DNA from: Dehalococcoidia bacterium
GTDB taxonomy: Bacteria; Chloroflexota; Dehalococcoidia; Tepidiformales; Tepidiformaceae
Direction: 5' to 3'
Assembly (NCBI GenBank): GCA_020850615.1
Contig: JADZEI010000029.1
Span: 1-64,000, forward strand
DNA length: 64,000 bases
Shown here piece by piece: positions 18,569 through 27,161 of this stretch; within the stretch, counting starts at the first letter, position 1; every line of letters begins with the position of its first letter. The notes below the pieces were generated by a model that had not been told where the DNA came from, ran no database searches, and worked only from the letters and a program-made list of their open reading frames with translations. The position numbers and the translations under genes are program-made.

Positions 18569-19261
18569 CTACTGCGCCACCGCCGCCCCCAACTCCACCT
18601 CCCCCTCCACGTAGCACGCCGAGATCGTCAGCAGGTCCCGGAACGTCCGCCAGCGGTGCTCCCGCGGAAGCCCGGGCGCCATCTCGACGCTCGCGCCCTT
18701 GCTCAGCCACGCCTGCACCTCGCCCTGTTGGGGCACGAACTCGACCAGCCCGGTGCGTCCCTCAGTCGACGCGAAGCCCAGCCAGGCGTCCCAGCGCAGC
18801 ATTCCCGGCTCGGTCGCGTACAGCGCAGGCAGGGTCATCGCCGCCAGCGGCCCCTCCGCCGCCGCCACCTCCGCGGTCAGCCGCGGCCCCTCCCGTTGCA
18901 GCGCCACCGTCCCGGCGCGGAACGGCCCGCCGTATGCTGCCGCCACCGCCTCCACCGGCCCTTCGACGATCCCGTCCACGAGCACGTTGCGCGGGAGCAT
19001 CCGGTAGCGCGCACCCACGAGCAGCGCGGCCAGCCGGAACGGCCCCGCGGGGCTCTCCGGCGCGTCCAGCACGAACAGGCGGGCATAGGTGGGTATGGGC
19101 CGCGTCGTGTCCGGCGGCAGCATCGCCAGCGCCGCCTGTTGCGCCACTTCGAACGTGATCTGCGCCCAGCGCGCGCCCGCGAGCCGCCACGGCGCCCGCT
19201 CCCCCGGGGCGAGCTGCCCGGCGGCGACCGCGCCCACGTCGAGCAGTCCTCTATCGGGCAT
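18569..19261 (-). CDS. Conserved protein, possibly acetoacetate decarboxylase-like fold
   Basis: A 230-residue soluble protein. The order TYARLFVLDAPES, RLAALLVGARYRMLPRNVLVDGI and LQREGPRLTAEV loosely recalls the acetoacetate decarboxylase superfamily, but the catalytic Lys-containing GFPKK segment is not seen, so an enzyme function is doubtful. It overlaps the upstream DegV gene by 11 bases and is probably translated with it. A heptamer array abuts its stop codon. Confidence 0.5.
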   Translation of the reverse strand: MPDRGLLDVGAVAAGQLAPGERAPWRLAGARWAQITFEVAQQAALAMLPPDTTRPIPTYARLFVLDAPESPAGPFRLAALLVGARYRMLPRNVLVDGIVEGPVEAVAAAYGGPFRAGTVALQREGPRLTAEVAAAEGPLAAMTLPALYATEPGMLRWDAWLGFASTEGRTGLVEFVPQQGEVQAWLSKGASVEMAPGLPREHRWRTFRDLLTISACYVEGEVELGAAVAQ

Positions 19262-20111
19262 CGCCCACCTCCGCGAGTGCCGGCGCGACGCCGATCCCCA
19301 CCGCGCCCGGCCCCAGCTGCGAGCCGAACGTCGCGCTCAGCTCCGTCACCACCAGCTGCGCGATCGCGAGCCCGGCGCGGGCGATCTGTTCGAGCGCCGC
19401 CGCGGCATCCGGCGCGGCCGCATGCGCGATCGTCACGACCACGGGCCCGCCGGCGGCGCGTTGCCCCGCCGCCGCGACCGCCCGCGCCAGCGCCTCGTCG
19501 CGCGTCGCCGCGAGCGCCACGCCCGTGATCCGCGTACCCACCCGCACGACCAGGTGGCCGCCTTCCACCTCGCCCAGCCGGTCGCGGATCAGCGCCAGCC
19601 GCCCCGACCGTTCGAGCCACGCGGCGGATGCCGGGACGAACACGCTGTCGCAGCGCGGGGCAAGGCCGTCGATTGCGTCGAGCAGCTCCCGCCGGTCCCA
19701 GCCGCGCGCCAGCCCGCCCGACAGCGTCAGCAGCAGCGAACAGAGCCCGGTCGAAGCGACGCCCGGGTTTACCACCTTCATGTCCACGCCGTCGAACGAG
19801 AGCATCGCCGCGTTCGCGATCGTGAAGCTCGGGTTCACTTCGAATGGCGTGAGCAGGCAGAACGGCTCGTCCCCGGCGGCGAACACGGCTTCGAACGCCG
19901 CCCGGAACGCCGGTTCGCTCACCCCGAACGGCCGCGGCGTACAGCCCTCCGACGCCATCCGCCGGTAGATCTCCGCCGCCGCCAGTTCGCCGTCGCGCAG
20001 TGTCGTGTCGCCCAGGGCAAACGTCCCCGGGACCACGACGATCCCGGCCTCCGCCGCCACCGCGCCCGGGATGCCGGCCGAACTATCGGTCACGAGCACG
20101 ATGCGCGGCAT
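19251..20111 (-). CDS. DegV-family fatty-acid-binding protein
   Basis: A 286-residue protein starting MPRIVLVTDSSAGIP, the signature of DegV/FakB proteins. These bind a fatty acid for phosphorylation by FakA kinases in Gram-positive-type bacteria. The STGLCSLLLTLSGGLARG helix and the C-terminal GPGAVGIGV block also fit. The start 20111 has GGGGAGG 5 nt upstream; an upstream in-frame codon is less likely. No fakA-like kinase gene is nearby. Confidence 0.75.
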   Translation of the reverse strand: MPRIVLVTDSSAGIPGAVAAEAGIVVVPGTFALGDTTLRDGELAAAEIYRRMASEGCTPRPFGVSEPAFRAAFEAVFAAGDEPFCLLTPFEVNPSFTIANAAMLSFDGVDMKVVNPGVASTGLCSLLLTLSGGLARGWDRRELLDAIDGLAPRCDSVFVPASAAWLERSGRLALIRDRLGEVEGGHLVVRVGTRITGVALAATRDEALARAVAAAGQRAAGGPVVVTIAHAAAPDAAAALEQIARAGLAIAQLVVTELSATFGSQLGPGAVGIGVAPALAEVGDAR

Positions 20112-20225
20112 CTCGCCTCCCCCCGCCAGCGGCCGGGATCCTAGCACAAACATTTAGCCTCGGGCTCACGAGTTGACAGCGTCCGGGCCGTTCGCCAACC
20201 TGCCCGCCAACGGGGAGGCACGGGG

Positions 20226-21383
20226 ATGAAGTTCGGGGTCTTCTACGAGCACTCGGTCCTGAAGCCGTGGGATGAGCGCTCCGAATACCGGGTCTACCAC
20301 CAGGCCGTCGAACAGGTGGTCGCCGCCGAAGAGGCCGGCTTCGACCAGGTCTGGGAGGTCGAGCACCACTTCCTCGAGGAGTACTCCCACTCGCCCGCAC
20401 CCGAAGTCTTTCTATCTTTCTGCGCGGCGAAAACGTCGAGAATTCGGTTGGGACACGGCATCGCCCTCATGCTGCCGCCGGTGAATCACCCCGCCCGCGT
20501 CGCCGAACGTGCCGCCGCGCTCGACATTCTCAGCGATGGCCGCCTGGAGTTCGGTACCGGCCGCTCCGCCACCTGGACCGAGCTCGGCGCCTTCGGCTGC
20601 GAACCCGACGTCACCAAGGAGATGTGGGACGAATGCACGCGCGCCGTCGTCCGCATGTGGACCAGCTCGGACGCCGGCTGGGATGGCAAGCACTTCAAGA
20701 TGCCCCCGCGCAACGTGGTCCCGAAGCCGCTGCAGAAGCCGCACCCGCCGCTCTGGGTGGCCGTCCAGTCACCCGAGACCGCCGTCCAGGCCGGCGAGCG
20801 CGGCATGGGCATGCTCGGCGTCACCCTCGGCGCCCCGCTCGACTACCAGCAGATGGTGAAGGACTACCACCGTGCCATCCGCACCTGCGAATCCGTCGGC
20901 GAAGCCGTGAATGAGCAGGTCAACGGCGTCTCGTTCATGTTCTGCGGCGAAGACGATGCCGAGGCCAAAGCCCTCGGCGGGATGGCCGCGATGCAGTTCG
21001 GCGTCCGAGCGGCGCACCTCGTCGGCGTGGGCGGTATCTACCCCTCGCCCGCCTACCACGCCCACTCCAGCGCCGCCCCCCTGCGCAACCGCCCCGGCGA
21101 CGTCGTCGGCCCGGTGCGCGAAGGCACGCCCGTCGGCGACCCGCACGAGTGCATCAAGCAGCTCAAGTGGTGGGAGGAAGTCGGCGTCGACCGCATGTGC
21201 TTCCTGGTCAACACCGGCGAGACCATCCCCCAGGAGAAGGTCCTGGAATCGCTCCGCCTGTTTGGCCGCGAAGTCATCCCCGCGCTCACGGTCCGCGAGC
21301 GCGCCGAAGCGGCGAAGGCCGCCGAAGCCGCGAAGAAGGACGAGCTCGCCCGGCGGGAGGCCGGCCTGCCGATGCCCGCCTGA
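20226..21383 (+). CDS. LLM-class (luciferase-like) flavin-dependent oxidoreductase
   Basis: A 385-residue member of the luciferase-like family. It starts MKFGVFYEHSVLKPW and shows WEVEHHFLEEYSHSPAPEVFLSF, LGHGIALMLPPVNHPARVAERAAALDILSDGRLEFGTGR, and a C-terminal substrate-side segment. The family uses reduced flavin with oxygen or F420. It is only distantly like the paralogue at 5885. GGGGAGG lies 9 nt upstream of the ATG. The C-terminal 20 residues are Lys/Ala/Glu-rich and probably flexible. Confidence 0.87.
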   Translation: MKFGVFYEHSVLKPWDERSEYRVYHQAVEQVVAAEEAGFDQVWEVEHHFLEEYSHSPAPEVFLSFCAAKTSRIRLGHGIALMLPPVNHPARVAERAAALDILSDGRLEFGTGRSATWTELGAFGCEPDVTKEMWDECTRAVVRMWTSSDAGWDGKHFKMPPRNVVPKPLQKPHPPLWVAVQSPETAVQAGERGMGMLGVTLGAPLDYQQMVKDYHRAIRTCESVGEAVNEQVNGVSFMFCGEDDAEAKALGGMAAMQFGVRAAHLVGVGGIYPSPAYHAHSSAAPLRNRPGDVVGPVREGTPVGDPHECIKQLKWWEEVGVDRMCFLVNTGETIPQEKVLESLRLFGREVIPALTVRERAEAAKAAEAAKKDELARREAGLPMPA

Positions 21384-21389
21384 CCCGCG

Positions 21390-21848
21390 CTACCCGCGCC
21401 GCTCCCGGAGCCGCCGCCGCGCGTGGCTGGTCACGTGATCCAGCATCCCCATGAGGCCCTGCCCCTTTCCCATGGAGAGGTCCTTTCCATACAGGGTGAA
21501 GATCACGTCGGTGGGCACCGCCGCCACCTGTTCGAGCGGTTGACCCGAAAGCGTCTCATCCATGATCACCGCCCACGACTTCGCCGAGAGGCCCTGCGGG
21601 TTCTCCACGGCGAAGTGGTACTTGATCGACCCATCCGGCAGGTCCTCCGCCCACACGTACGCCTCGGATTCGCACCGCTGCACGTGGTTCTCCTCGGGGA
21701 ACGGCCGCGTCGCGACCGCCGCCGGCACCTCCGCGAACTTGTCTGCGTATTCGATGAGCAGCTCGGCCCGCTCGCTCCGGTCAACGAATGCGAAGTCATC
21801 GAGGACCTCGCGCAACTTCTGGGGGATGTTCGATTCAGGATTCGTCAC
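21390..21848 (-). CDS. sufE: SufE-family cysteine desulfuration protein
   Basis: A 152-residue protein. SufE accepts persulfide sulfur from the desulfurase SufS for Fe-S cluster assembly. The sulfur-accepting Cys sits in VQRCESEAYVW, and YADKF, FPEENHV and KSWAVIMDETLSG are other family blocks. The usual Gly before the Cys is Arg here. GTG 21848 is preferred over GTG 21878 because TACGAT lies exactly 6 nt upstream, the spacing seen at other leaderless starts in this window. No suf operon is nearby. Confidence 0.8.
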   Translation of the reverse strand: MTNPESNIPQKLREVLDDFAFVDRSERAELLIEYADKFAEVPAAVATRPFPEENHVQRCESEAYVWAEDLPDGSIKYHFAVENPQGLSAKSWAVIMDETLSGQPLEQVAAVPTDVIFTLYGKDLSMGKGQGLMGMLDHVTSHARRRLRERRG

Positions 21849-21854
21849 GCCACG

Positions 21855-21860
21855 ATCGTA
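21855..21860 (-). promoter_or_regulatory. -10 box of leaderless sufE
   Basis: TACGAT, 6 nt upstream of GTG 21848. It decides the start codon. Confidence 0.45.
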
Positions 21861-21885
21861 GCGCACCGCCCCGGTCACGGCAGCG

Positions 21886-22566
21886 TTAGCCCAGCAGTTC
21901 GGCCATCCGCTCCCGCCCTACCACCTCCGCGAGGCAACGCAGCGGGCTCGCGTTCTCGTCGAAGAGCCAGCGCACGTTCACCCAGCACCCCGGGAGCACA
22001 GAGGAATAGTAGCGGCCTGACTCGATGGGCTGGGGCACGTAGGCGCGCTCGCGCCGCCCAGCCGGGTCCGGGCTGAGCACGAAGAACTGCGCCGCTTCAC
22101 GACCCGGCCTCGAATCGACGATCCAGTACTCGGCGATGCCGGCTGCCTCGTACTCCTCATATTTGTCGCGGAAGTCCCGGGTAACGCTCTCGTCCGAGAC
22201 CACCTCCACCACGAGGTCGGCCGGTCCCTCCAGGAGGAGGTCACCCAGCCTCGTCCGCTCGAGCACGACCGTGATATCCGGTTCCCGCGCCGGGCCGCCA
22301 GGCATCGCGCGCATTGCGTACGGCGCCAGCTTCACCGCTCCACCCCCATGGAGGCGCACGTAGCTGTCCAGGAAGATGTGAAGGAACTCCACGATTCGCT
22401 GATGCAGGTCGGAATTCGACATGTAGAGGTGCACCTTCCCGTCGACCCACTCGGCCAGGCCGCCCTGGTGGTCCCAGACGATGAACTCCTCGAAGCTCAT
22501 CTCCAGCACTGCCGGCCGTTCGATCCGCTCGGGGTCGCGAAGGTCCATCGCCTGCGTGCTCGTCAT
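21886..22566 (-). CDS. Uma2-family (DUF820) putative nuclease, second pair copy 1
   Basis: A 226-residue Uma2 protein. Candidate catalytic set: Asp in REPDITVVL, Glu in LVVEVVSDES, Lys in DKYEEYEAAG, then AEYWIVD. The first 50 residues ([20 protein letters not shown] and on) and the last 20 are almost the same as in the next gene, while the middle differs at many places. It has a GATACT box 6 nt before its ATG. This pair is not closely related to the pair at 12 kb. Confidence 0.82.
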   Translation of the reverse strand: MTSTQAMDLRDPERIERPAVLEMSFEEFIVWDHQGGLAEWVDGKVHLYMSNSDLHQRIVEFLHIFLDSYVRLHGGGAVKLAPYAMRAMPGGPAREPDITVVLERTRLGDLLLEGPADLVVEVVSDESVTRDFRDKYEEYEAAGIAEYWIVDSRPGREAAQFFVLSPDPAGRRERAYVPQPIESGRYYSSVLPGCWVNVRWLFDENASPLRCLAEVVGRERMAELLG

Positions 22567-22572
22567 GTCCCC

Positions 22573-22578
22573 AGTATC
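22573..22578 (-). promoter_or_regulatory. -10 box of leaderless Uma2 gene
   Basis: GATACT with an upstream TG (extended -10), 6 nt before the ATG at 22566. Confidence 0.45.
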
Positions 22579-22612
22579 GCACACCGCATCGCCCGCCCCG
22601 GTCGCGGCAGCG

Positions 22613-23302
22613 TCAGCCCAGCAGTTCGGCCATCCGCTCCCGCCCTACCACCTCCGCGAGGCAACGCAGCGGGCTCGCGCTCTCGTCGAAGAGCCAGCGG
22701 ACATCGACGCGGCAGCCTTCGAGGGCCCGCGAGTGGAAGGAGCTTCCATCCAGGGCCGTGGGGACGTACACCCGCTCGCGGATACCGAGTGGGTCCGGCC
22801 CGAGCACGAAGAAGTCCGCCCGCTCGTGCCCCGCACGCGAATCGATCAGCCAGTACTCCCGCACACCCGCGGCTTCGTACTCATCGAACTTGTCGAAGCG
22901 ATCGCGGTCCACGCTTCCCTCGGACATCACTTCGACCACGACGTCAGCCGGGCCCGAAAGGTACCGGTTGCCCACGCGCTCCGCCTGACCGTCGAGCACG
23001 ACGACGACGTCCGGCTCGCGCGCCGGGCCGAACGGGGTCGCCCGCATCGCGTAGGGAGCCGTGGTCACGAGCGCTCCCGGGTGCGCCAGCTCGCAGAACG
23101 CCGCCAGGAACCGCTGCAGGAAGTTCACGATCTGCTGATGCCGCTTCGTGTTGGACATACAGAGGTACACCTTCCCATCGACCCATTCGGCCAGGCCGCC
23201 CTGGTGGTCCCAGTCGATGAACTCCTCGAAGCTCATCTCCAGCACTGCCGGCCGTTCGATCCGCTCGGGGTCGCGAAGGTCCATCGCCTGCGTGCTCGTC
23301 AT
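22613..23302 (-). CDS. Uma2-family (DUF820) putative nuclease, second pair copy 2
   Basis: A 229-residue paralogue of the gene at 21886, in tandem with a 46-base gap. Motifs: [36 protein letters not shown]. Both ends and the promoter region match the neighbour at DNA level over about 90 bases, whereas the central core has diverged. ATG 23302 has the same GATACT box 6 nt upstream. Confidence 0.82.
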   Translation of the reverse strand: MTSTQAMDLRDPERIERPAVLEMSFEEFIDWDHQGGLAEWVDGKVYLCMSNTKRHQQIVNFLQRFLAAFCELAHPGALVTTAPYAMRATPFGPAREPDVVVVLDGQAERVGNRYLSGPADVVVEVMSEGSVDRDRFDKFDEYEAAGVREYWLIDSRAGHERADFFVLGPDPLGIRERVYVPTALDGSSFHSRALEGCRVDVRWLFDESASPLRCLAEVVGRERMAELLG

Positions 23303-23308
23303 GCCCCC

Positions 23309-23314
23309 AGTATC
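23309..23314 (-). promoter_or_regulatory. -10 box of leaderless Uma2 gene
   Basis: GATACT, 6 nt before ATG 23302. The surrounding 20 bases match the promoter of the neighbouring copy. Confidence 0.45.
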
Positions 23315-23348
23315 GCACACCGCATGGCCCGCGAGATTGTTGACCATC

Positions 23349-23377
23349 TTGATTAACTTTCTCGCCCGGCCTAGGCT
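23349..23377 (+). promoter_or_regulatory. Candidate promoter of the sulfurtransferase gene
   Basis: TTGATT (23349-23354), a 17-base spacer and TAGGCT (23372-23377), about 55 bases before the ATG. The region is A/T-richer than its surroundings. Confidence 0.5.
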
Positions 23378-23432
23378 GTGCCTCCAACGCACCACGCAGG
23401 GAGCGCCATTTTCCCCCAGGAGGAGGTCACCT

Positions 23433-24299
23433 ATGTCCGGAATCGCCGACCGTGGCTACGCCCACCCCGATGTCCTCGTCAGCACCGACTGGGTCGCTGC
23501 GCACAAGGACGACACGAACGTCCGCATCGTCGAATCAAACGAGGACCAGCTCCTCTACCCCAGCGGCCACATCCCCGGCGCCGTCCAGGTCGACTGGGCC
23601 GCCGACCTCAACGACCAGCTCCGCCGCGACTACCTCGACCGCGCCGGCTTCGAACGCCTCGCCTCCCGCATCGGCATCACGCCCGAAACGACCGTCGTCT
23701 TCTACGGCGACAAGAACAACTGGTGGGCGACCTACGCCTTCTGGGTCTTCCAGCTCTTCGGCCACACGAACGCGAAGGTGATGGATGGCGGCCGCCTGAA
23801 GTGGGAGAAGGAAGGCCGCGAGATGACGCGCGAGGTCCCCTCCTACGCCGCCACCACCTACACCGCCCCCGAGCGCGACGACAAGAAGATCCGCGCCTTC
23901 CGCGACCAGGTGCTCGCGCACCAGGCCGCCGGCAAGCCCCTCGTGGACGTGCGCAGCCCCGCCGAGTACAGCGGCGAGAAGACCCACATGCCCGAATACC
24001 CCCAGGAAGGCGTGCTCCGCGGCGGCCACATCCCCGGCGCCAAGAGCGTGCCGTGGGCGCGCGCGGCCAACCCCGAGGACGGCACCTTCAAGTCCGCCGA
24101 GGAGCTCCGCGCCATCTATGAACAGGAGCAGGGGCTCAAGTCCGGCGACGACATCATCGCATACTGCCGCATCGGCGAGCGCAGCTCCCACACCTGGTTC
24201 GTCCTGACCCACCTCCTCGGCTACCCCAGCGTCCGCAACTACGACGGCAGCTGGACCGAGTGGGGCAACTCCGTCGGCGTCCCGATCGAACGCTCCTAG
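23433..24299 (+). CDS. Thiosulfate/3-mercaptopyruvate sulfurtransferase (two rhodanese domains)
   Basis: A 288-residue tandem rhodanese. The N-terminal domain is inactive-like ([12 protein letters not shown] present, no active-site Cys at the loop). The C-terminal domain carries the active Cys in [10 protein letters not shown]. It moves sulfane sulfur from thiosulfate or mercaptopyruvate to thiophilic acceptors such as cyanide; CRIGER is close to the CRxGxR loop of thiosulfate sulfurtransferases. ATG 23433 follows a strong AGGAGGAGG site. It ends in a hairpin shared with the convergent gene. Confidence 0.92.
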   Translation: MSGIADRGYAHPDVLVSTDWVAAHKDDTNVRIVESNEDQLLYPSGHIPGAVQVDWAADLNDQLRRDYLDRAGFERLASRIGITPETTVVFYGDKNNWWATYAFWVFQLFGHTNAKVMDGGRLKWEKEGREMTREVPSYAATTYTAPERDDKKIRAFRDQVLAHQAAGKPLVDVRSPAEYSGEKTHMPEYPQEGVLRGGHIPGAKSVPWARAANPEDGTFKSAEELRAIYEQEQGLKSGDDIIAYCRIGERSSHTWFVLTHLLGYPSVRNYDGSWTEWGNSVGVPIERS

Positions 24300-24321
24300 C
24301 CGACCCGCTCATCCTCACCGT

Positions 24322-24354
24322 ACGTCCCGGGCGCCCACCACGGCCCCGGGACGT
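24322..24354. terminator. Bidirectional terminator hairpin
   Basis: Perfect 10-bp stem ACGTCCCGGG / CCCGGGACGT with a 13-nt loop, between convergent genes. Confidence 0.6.
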
Positions 24355-24370
24355 CCTGCGTCGCGCGCCG

Positions 24371-25066
24371 TCACCCCGCCGACGCATGCACCCGCGGCAC
24401 ATACCCCGCCGCGATCGCCCGCGCGGCCGACGGCGGCGTCAGCAGCCGCGCCTTGCCCTCCGCCGGCCGCACCTCCCCGTACCCCTCGAACGACCACCGC
24501 CGTACAAGGCCACCCCACACCAGCCACGCACCGCCCGGGTCATCGCCAAACATCACCATCACCCCATCCGCCACCGCCGCCACGTCGATCTCAGGCAGCC
24601 GATCCTGTTCCCCCTCTCCCGCCGCAGCGGGAGAGGGCCGGGGTGAGGGCACGATGTCGCGCTTCCCGACCACCGCCAGCCGCTCACCGTGGAGCACCGC
24701 GTCGATCGCCGGAGCCCTCGGCACTCGCTCCAGCGCCAGCGCCTCCCGGTTTCCTTCGAACCACGCCCGCTGGAACCGCACCGCGTCCGCCCGCCGGCAG
24801 AGGAAGCACGGCCGGTGTCCCGCCGCCAGTGCGGTCGCTTCGTCCAGGAAGAACAGCTCGGTGTAGTGGCCCGGCGCCATCAACCGCTCGATGTGGTTGC
24901 CCTTGTACTCCAGCTCGCAGCAGATCCACGCCCCCGATGCCCACCGCCGCCGCGTGAGCCGCTGTTCGCCATCGTGGAAGCATCCGCCGCGGTTGCCGAA
25001 CATCGTCCCCCGCGCCGGTGTCGCCACCAGCGCGCCGAACGGCGAAACGCGGTTCTGCAGTGTCAC
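24371..25066 (-). CDS. Conserved hypothetical protein carrying a translated palindromic repeat
   Basis: A 231-residue soluble protein of unrecognised family. Conserved-looking blocks are GTMFGNRGGCFH, WICCELEYKGN and GHRPCFLCRRADAVRF, the latter two Cys-containing and perhaps metal-binding. Residues about 138-152 (PSPRPSPAAAGEGE) are encoded by a palindromic repeat also found between genes at 28669, so it looks like an in-frame insertion. The GTG at 25066 is the only early start. It sits 43 bases after the regulator gene on the same strand. Confidence 0.6.
   Translation of the reverse strand: MTLQNRVSPFGALVATPARGTMFGNRGGCFHDGEQRLTRRRWASGAWICCELEYKGNHIERLMAPGHYTELFFLDEATALAAGHRPCFLCRRADAVRFQRAWFEGNREALALERVPRAPAIDAVLHGERLAVVGKRDIVPSPRPSPAAAGEGEQDRLPEIDVAAVADGVMVMFGDDPGGAWLVWGGLVRRWSFEGYGEVRPAEGKARLLTPPSAARAIAAGYVPRVHASAG
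24612..24650. repeat. Palindromic repeat inside a coding region
   Basis: Stem CCCTCTCCCGC / GCGGGAGAGGG with loop CGCA, then a GGGGTGAGGG tail. The same unit is intergenic at 28669-28706. Confidence 0.8.
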
Positions 25067-25109
25067 CCGCGCAGGATGCTCGCCTGCCCCGGCACCCGCA
25101 ACGCCGGTG

Positions 25110-25793
25110 TCACTCCTCGTTGGTGTCCTTGCGTGCCTCGGCGACCAGCCGGTAGCCCACGTTCCTCACCGTCTCGATGAACTGGTGCCCGTGGATCTCG
25201 ATCTTCGAACGGATCCGCCGGATGTGGACATCCACCGTCCGCGCGCCACCGAAGTAGTCGTAGCCCCAGACCCGGTTCAGGAGCTGCTCGCGCGTGAACA
25301 CCCGGCCGGCGTTCATCGCCAGGAAGCGGAGCAGCTCGTACTCCTTGAACGTCAGGACCAGCGCCTCGCCGTCCACGCTCACCTTGTAGTTCGAAAGGTC
25401 CAGCATGAGCGCGCCGCAGCGGACGTAGTTCTCCGTGTCGATGCCGTGGCGGCGCCACAACGCGCGCTCGATCCGGCGGCCGAGCTCGTTCGCGTTCGCC
25501 GGCAGCATCACGAAGTCGTCCACCTGCAGGTCGACGCTGATCCGGTCGAGTTGCTCCTCCGGCACGAGCACGACGAGGACCACGCCGTTCTCCGCGTACG
25601 AAGCCGTGAGCAGGTTGAACGCCGCCCCCGGGATGTCCCGCAGGTCGAGCACGACCACGTCCGCGCGCGGGCTCATCTCGTCGGTGGCGAGCCGGTCCGG
25701 CGGCACCACCGGCGCCGAAAACCCCGTGCGCTCCAGGGCAGGGCCAAGTCGCGCAACGTCCGGATGACGGGTCACGAGAAACACAGTCCGCAC
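25110..25793 (-). CDS. OmpR/PhoB-type winged-helix regulator with degenerate receiver
   Basis: A 227-residue DNA-binding protein. The C-terminal winged helix is complete (LTFKEYELLRFLAMNAGRVFTREQLLNRVWGYDYFGGARTVDVHIRRIRSKI and VRNVGYRLV). The N-terminal receiver keeps an Asp in VVLDLRD but lacks the paired acidic residues at its start (VFLVTRHPD) and the conserved Lys (LPAN instead of KP), so phosphorylation is doubtful. GTG 25793 has GAGGGGG 7 nt upstream and a perfect TATAAT box at 25822-25817. No histidine kinase gene is adjacent. Confidence 0.85.
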   Translation of the reverse strand: MRTVFLVTRHPDVARLGPALERTGFSAPVVPPDRLATDEMSPRADVVVLDLRDIPGAAFNLLTASYAENGVVLVVLVPEEQLDRISVDLQVDDFVMLPANANELGRRIERALWRRHGIDTENYVRCGALMLDLSNYKVSVDGEALVLTFKEYELLRFLAMNAGRVFTREQLLNRVWGYDYFGGARTVDVHIRRIRSKIEIHGHQFIETVRNVGYRLVAEARKDTNEE

Positions 25794-25816
25794 GATAGGC
25801 CCCCTCGTTTCGACTG

Positions 25817-25822
25817 ATTATA
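25817..25822 (-). promoter_or_regulatory. -10 box of the OmpR-type regulator gene
   Basis: Perfect TATAAT with no recognisable -35 hexamer at the usual distance, which suggests an activator-dependent promoter. An inverted repeat GTTTCG/CGAAAC lies at 25824-25844. Confidence 0.6.
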
Positions 25823-25853
25823 GGTTTCGCAACCTGCCCGAAACGGGGGGCGC

Positions 25854-25873
25854 TGTGAAATCCATGTGAAATC
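25854..25873. promoter_or_regulatory. Candidate operator: two TGTGAAATC direct repeats 11 bp apart
   Basis: TGTGAAATC at 25854-25862 and again at 25865-25873. Direct repeats with 11-bp spacing are the usual binding pattern of PhoB/OmpR-type dimers. They lie about 45-65 bases upstream of the expected transcription start. Confidence 0.5.
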
Positions 25874-25897
25874 GTTCACGAAACAAGTTGGACACGC

Positions 25898-25930
25898 GAA
25901 GGGGCCCGCGTCCGCACCGCGGGCCCCTTC
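25898..25930 (-). terminator. Terminator of the SDR gene
   Basis: Perfect 13-bp stem GAAGGGGCCCGCG / CGCGGGCCCCTTC with a 7-nt loop, 18 bases past the SDR stop codon. Confidence 0.65.
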
Positions 25931-25948
25931 CATTCCCGGCGCCTGGGA

Positions 25949-26929
25949 CTACTTCTCGTAGACCAGCGCCTCCTCGGCGCTCCAGGGCAGCGTCTCTTCA
26001 CGCACGTCGAACGTCACCTGCTTCCAGGTCACGCGCACGCCGCCCTCGTTCGCCTGGTCCGGGTCGACCATCACTTCGAACATGCCGCCGTTCGTCTCCT
26101 CCGCCGGCCGGGCGAGCATCTGGAGGAATGCCTGGGCCGCCTCGTGCGTCTCGAGCATGCGCGGCTGCCAGCGGCCGAACACCTTCGGGTTCGCCGCGTA
26201 TTCGTCCGTCATGCCCGTGCGCACGAACGGGTAGAGCACCGAGAACGCCGAGACCAGGTTCGCGTTCTTGCCGAGGTTCACCCGCAGCACCTCCGGCAGC
26301 TTGAGCACCGCCCAGTTCGCGATCACGTAGCCGGGCACGCTCACGCCCGGGTCCACCGCCTGCCGCGACGAGATGTACACGATCTGGAGCGGGTCGTTGT
26401 GGTACACCGCCTCGCCCGCCCAGAGATGCGTCATCGCCATGAAGCCGTCGATCTTCGTGCCCAGCACGTCACGCGACTCCTCCAGGCTGTCGATGAAGTG
26501 CTGCCGCACCCGCGCCCGCCGCACGGCCTTCGGCTCGTCCTCCACCTCGCGCAGCGCCCGCCCGAAGGAGTAGCCCTTCTCGGAGAGGCCGGAATTGCAG
26601 ATGATCAGGTTCGGCGTCTTCTTGCCCATCTGCTCGATGACGTAGCTGCGGCTCGCCCACAGGTCGCGCATGTTCGTCACGTCCGCCTGCAGCGGGAACG
26701 CGTTCACGCCGGTTTCGCGCAGCTTGTTCACCAGGTCGAACCCGTCTTCGTAGCTGCGATGGAAGTGCACCGCCACCGATTCCGCGCCGTTGAGCCCCGC
26801 AGCCAGCGCGAACGCCTGGCCCATGCCGCCGTCCTTGCCGGCTCCGGTGATCAGGACACGTTTGCCGCGCACGCCGGCGGCGACGGCGTCGTTGAAGCGA
26901 TACTGGTCTGGTTCGACGGTGAAAGCCAT
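25949..26929 (-). CDS. SDR-family protein with altered active site
   Basis: A 326-residue Rossmann protein. The cofactor loop GAGKDGGMGQAFA and ICNSGLSEKGYSFG (in place of NAG) mark a short-chain dehydrogenase. The expected YxxxK is GYVIANWAVLK, with Asn at the Lys position, so catalysis may be altered or lost. Long inserted helices (REVEDEPKAVRRARVRQHF) are unusual. It faces the ketoacyl synthase gene across a 232-base divergent gap and may act with it in acyl-chain metabolism. ATG 26929 has only a weak upstream ribosome site. Confidence 0.7.
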   Translation of the reverse strand: MAFTVEPDQYRFNDAVAAGVRGKRVLITGAGKDGGMGQAFALAAGLNGAESVAVHFHRSYEDGFDLVNKLRETGVNAFPLQADVTNMRDLWASRSYVIEQMGKKTPNLIICNSGLSEKGYSFGRALREVEDEPKAVRRARVRQHFIDSLEESRDVLGTKIDGFMAMTHLWAGEAVYHNDPLQIVYISSRQAVDPGVSVPGYVIANWAVLKLPEVLRVNLGKNANLVSAFSVLYPFVRTGMTDEYAANPKVFGRWQPRMLETHEAAQAFLQMLARPAEETNGGMFEVMVDPDQANEGGVRVTWKQVTFDVREETLPWSAEEALVYEK

Positions 26930-26987
26930 GGAATACCCCGAGGTGTGTTTCGCGCATTATGGCTCACCGCGCACGAATATGCTTCGG

Positions 26988-27022
26988 CTATGGATGTATC
27001 CCGCGCTGGGCGTCATCCATAG
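26988..27022. repeat. Inverted repeat in the SDR/ketoacyl synthase divergent region
   Basis: CTATGGATG (26988-26996) and CATCCATAG (27014-27022) pair perfectly around a 17-nt loop. Fragments CCCATAGCC and CCATAGGCTACGGATG follow up to 27117. It could be an operator or a mobile repeat. Confidence 0.45.
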
Positions 27023-27161
27023 CCCAGCCGGCGGATCCGCTCGGGCCCATAGCCTCGCTACCGTTCGGTCGCTCGTTCGGCTGGACGCCTCCCGCCGCGT
27101 TCCATAGGCTACGGATGCGGCGCTCCTGCGGCGCACATCCCCCTGGACCGCGGAGGCCTCC

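Noticed and set aside
18368-19528. Plus-strand open frame through dispersed repeat copy B and the DegV operon
   Set aside because: Arginine/proline-rich with no domains; it lies opposite genes with recognisable products and starts within a repeat.
23340-23377. TTGACC as the -35 box of the sulfurtransferase promoter
   Set aside because: It is 26 bases from TAGGCT, too far; TTGATT at 23349 has the correct 17-base spacing.
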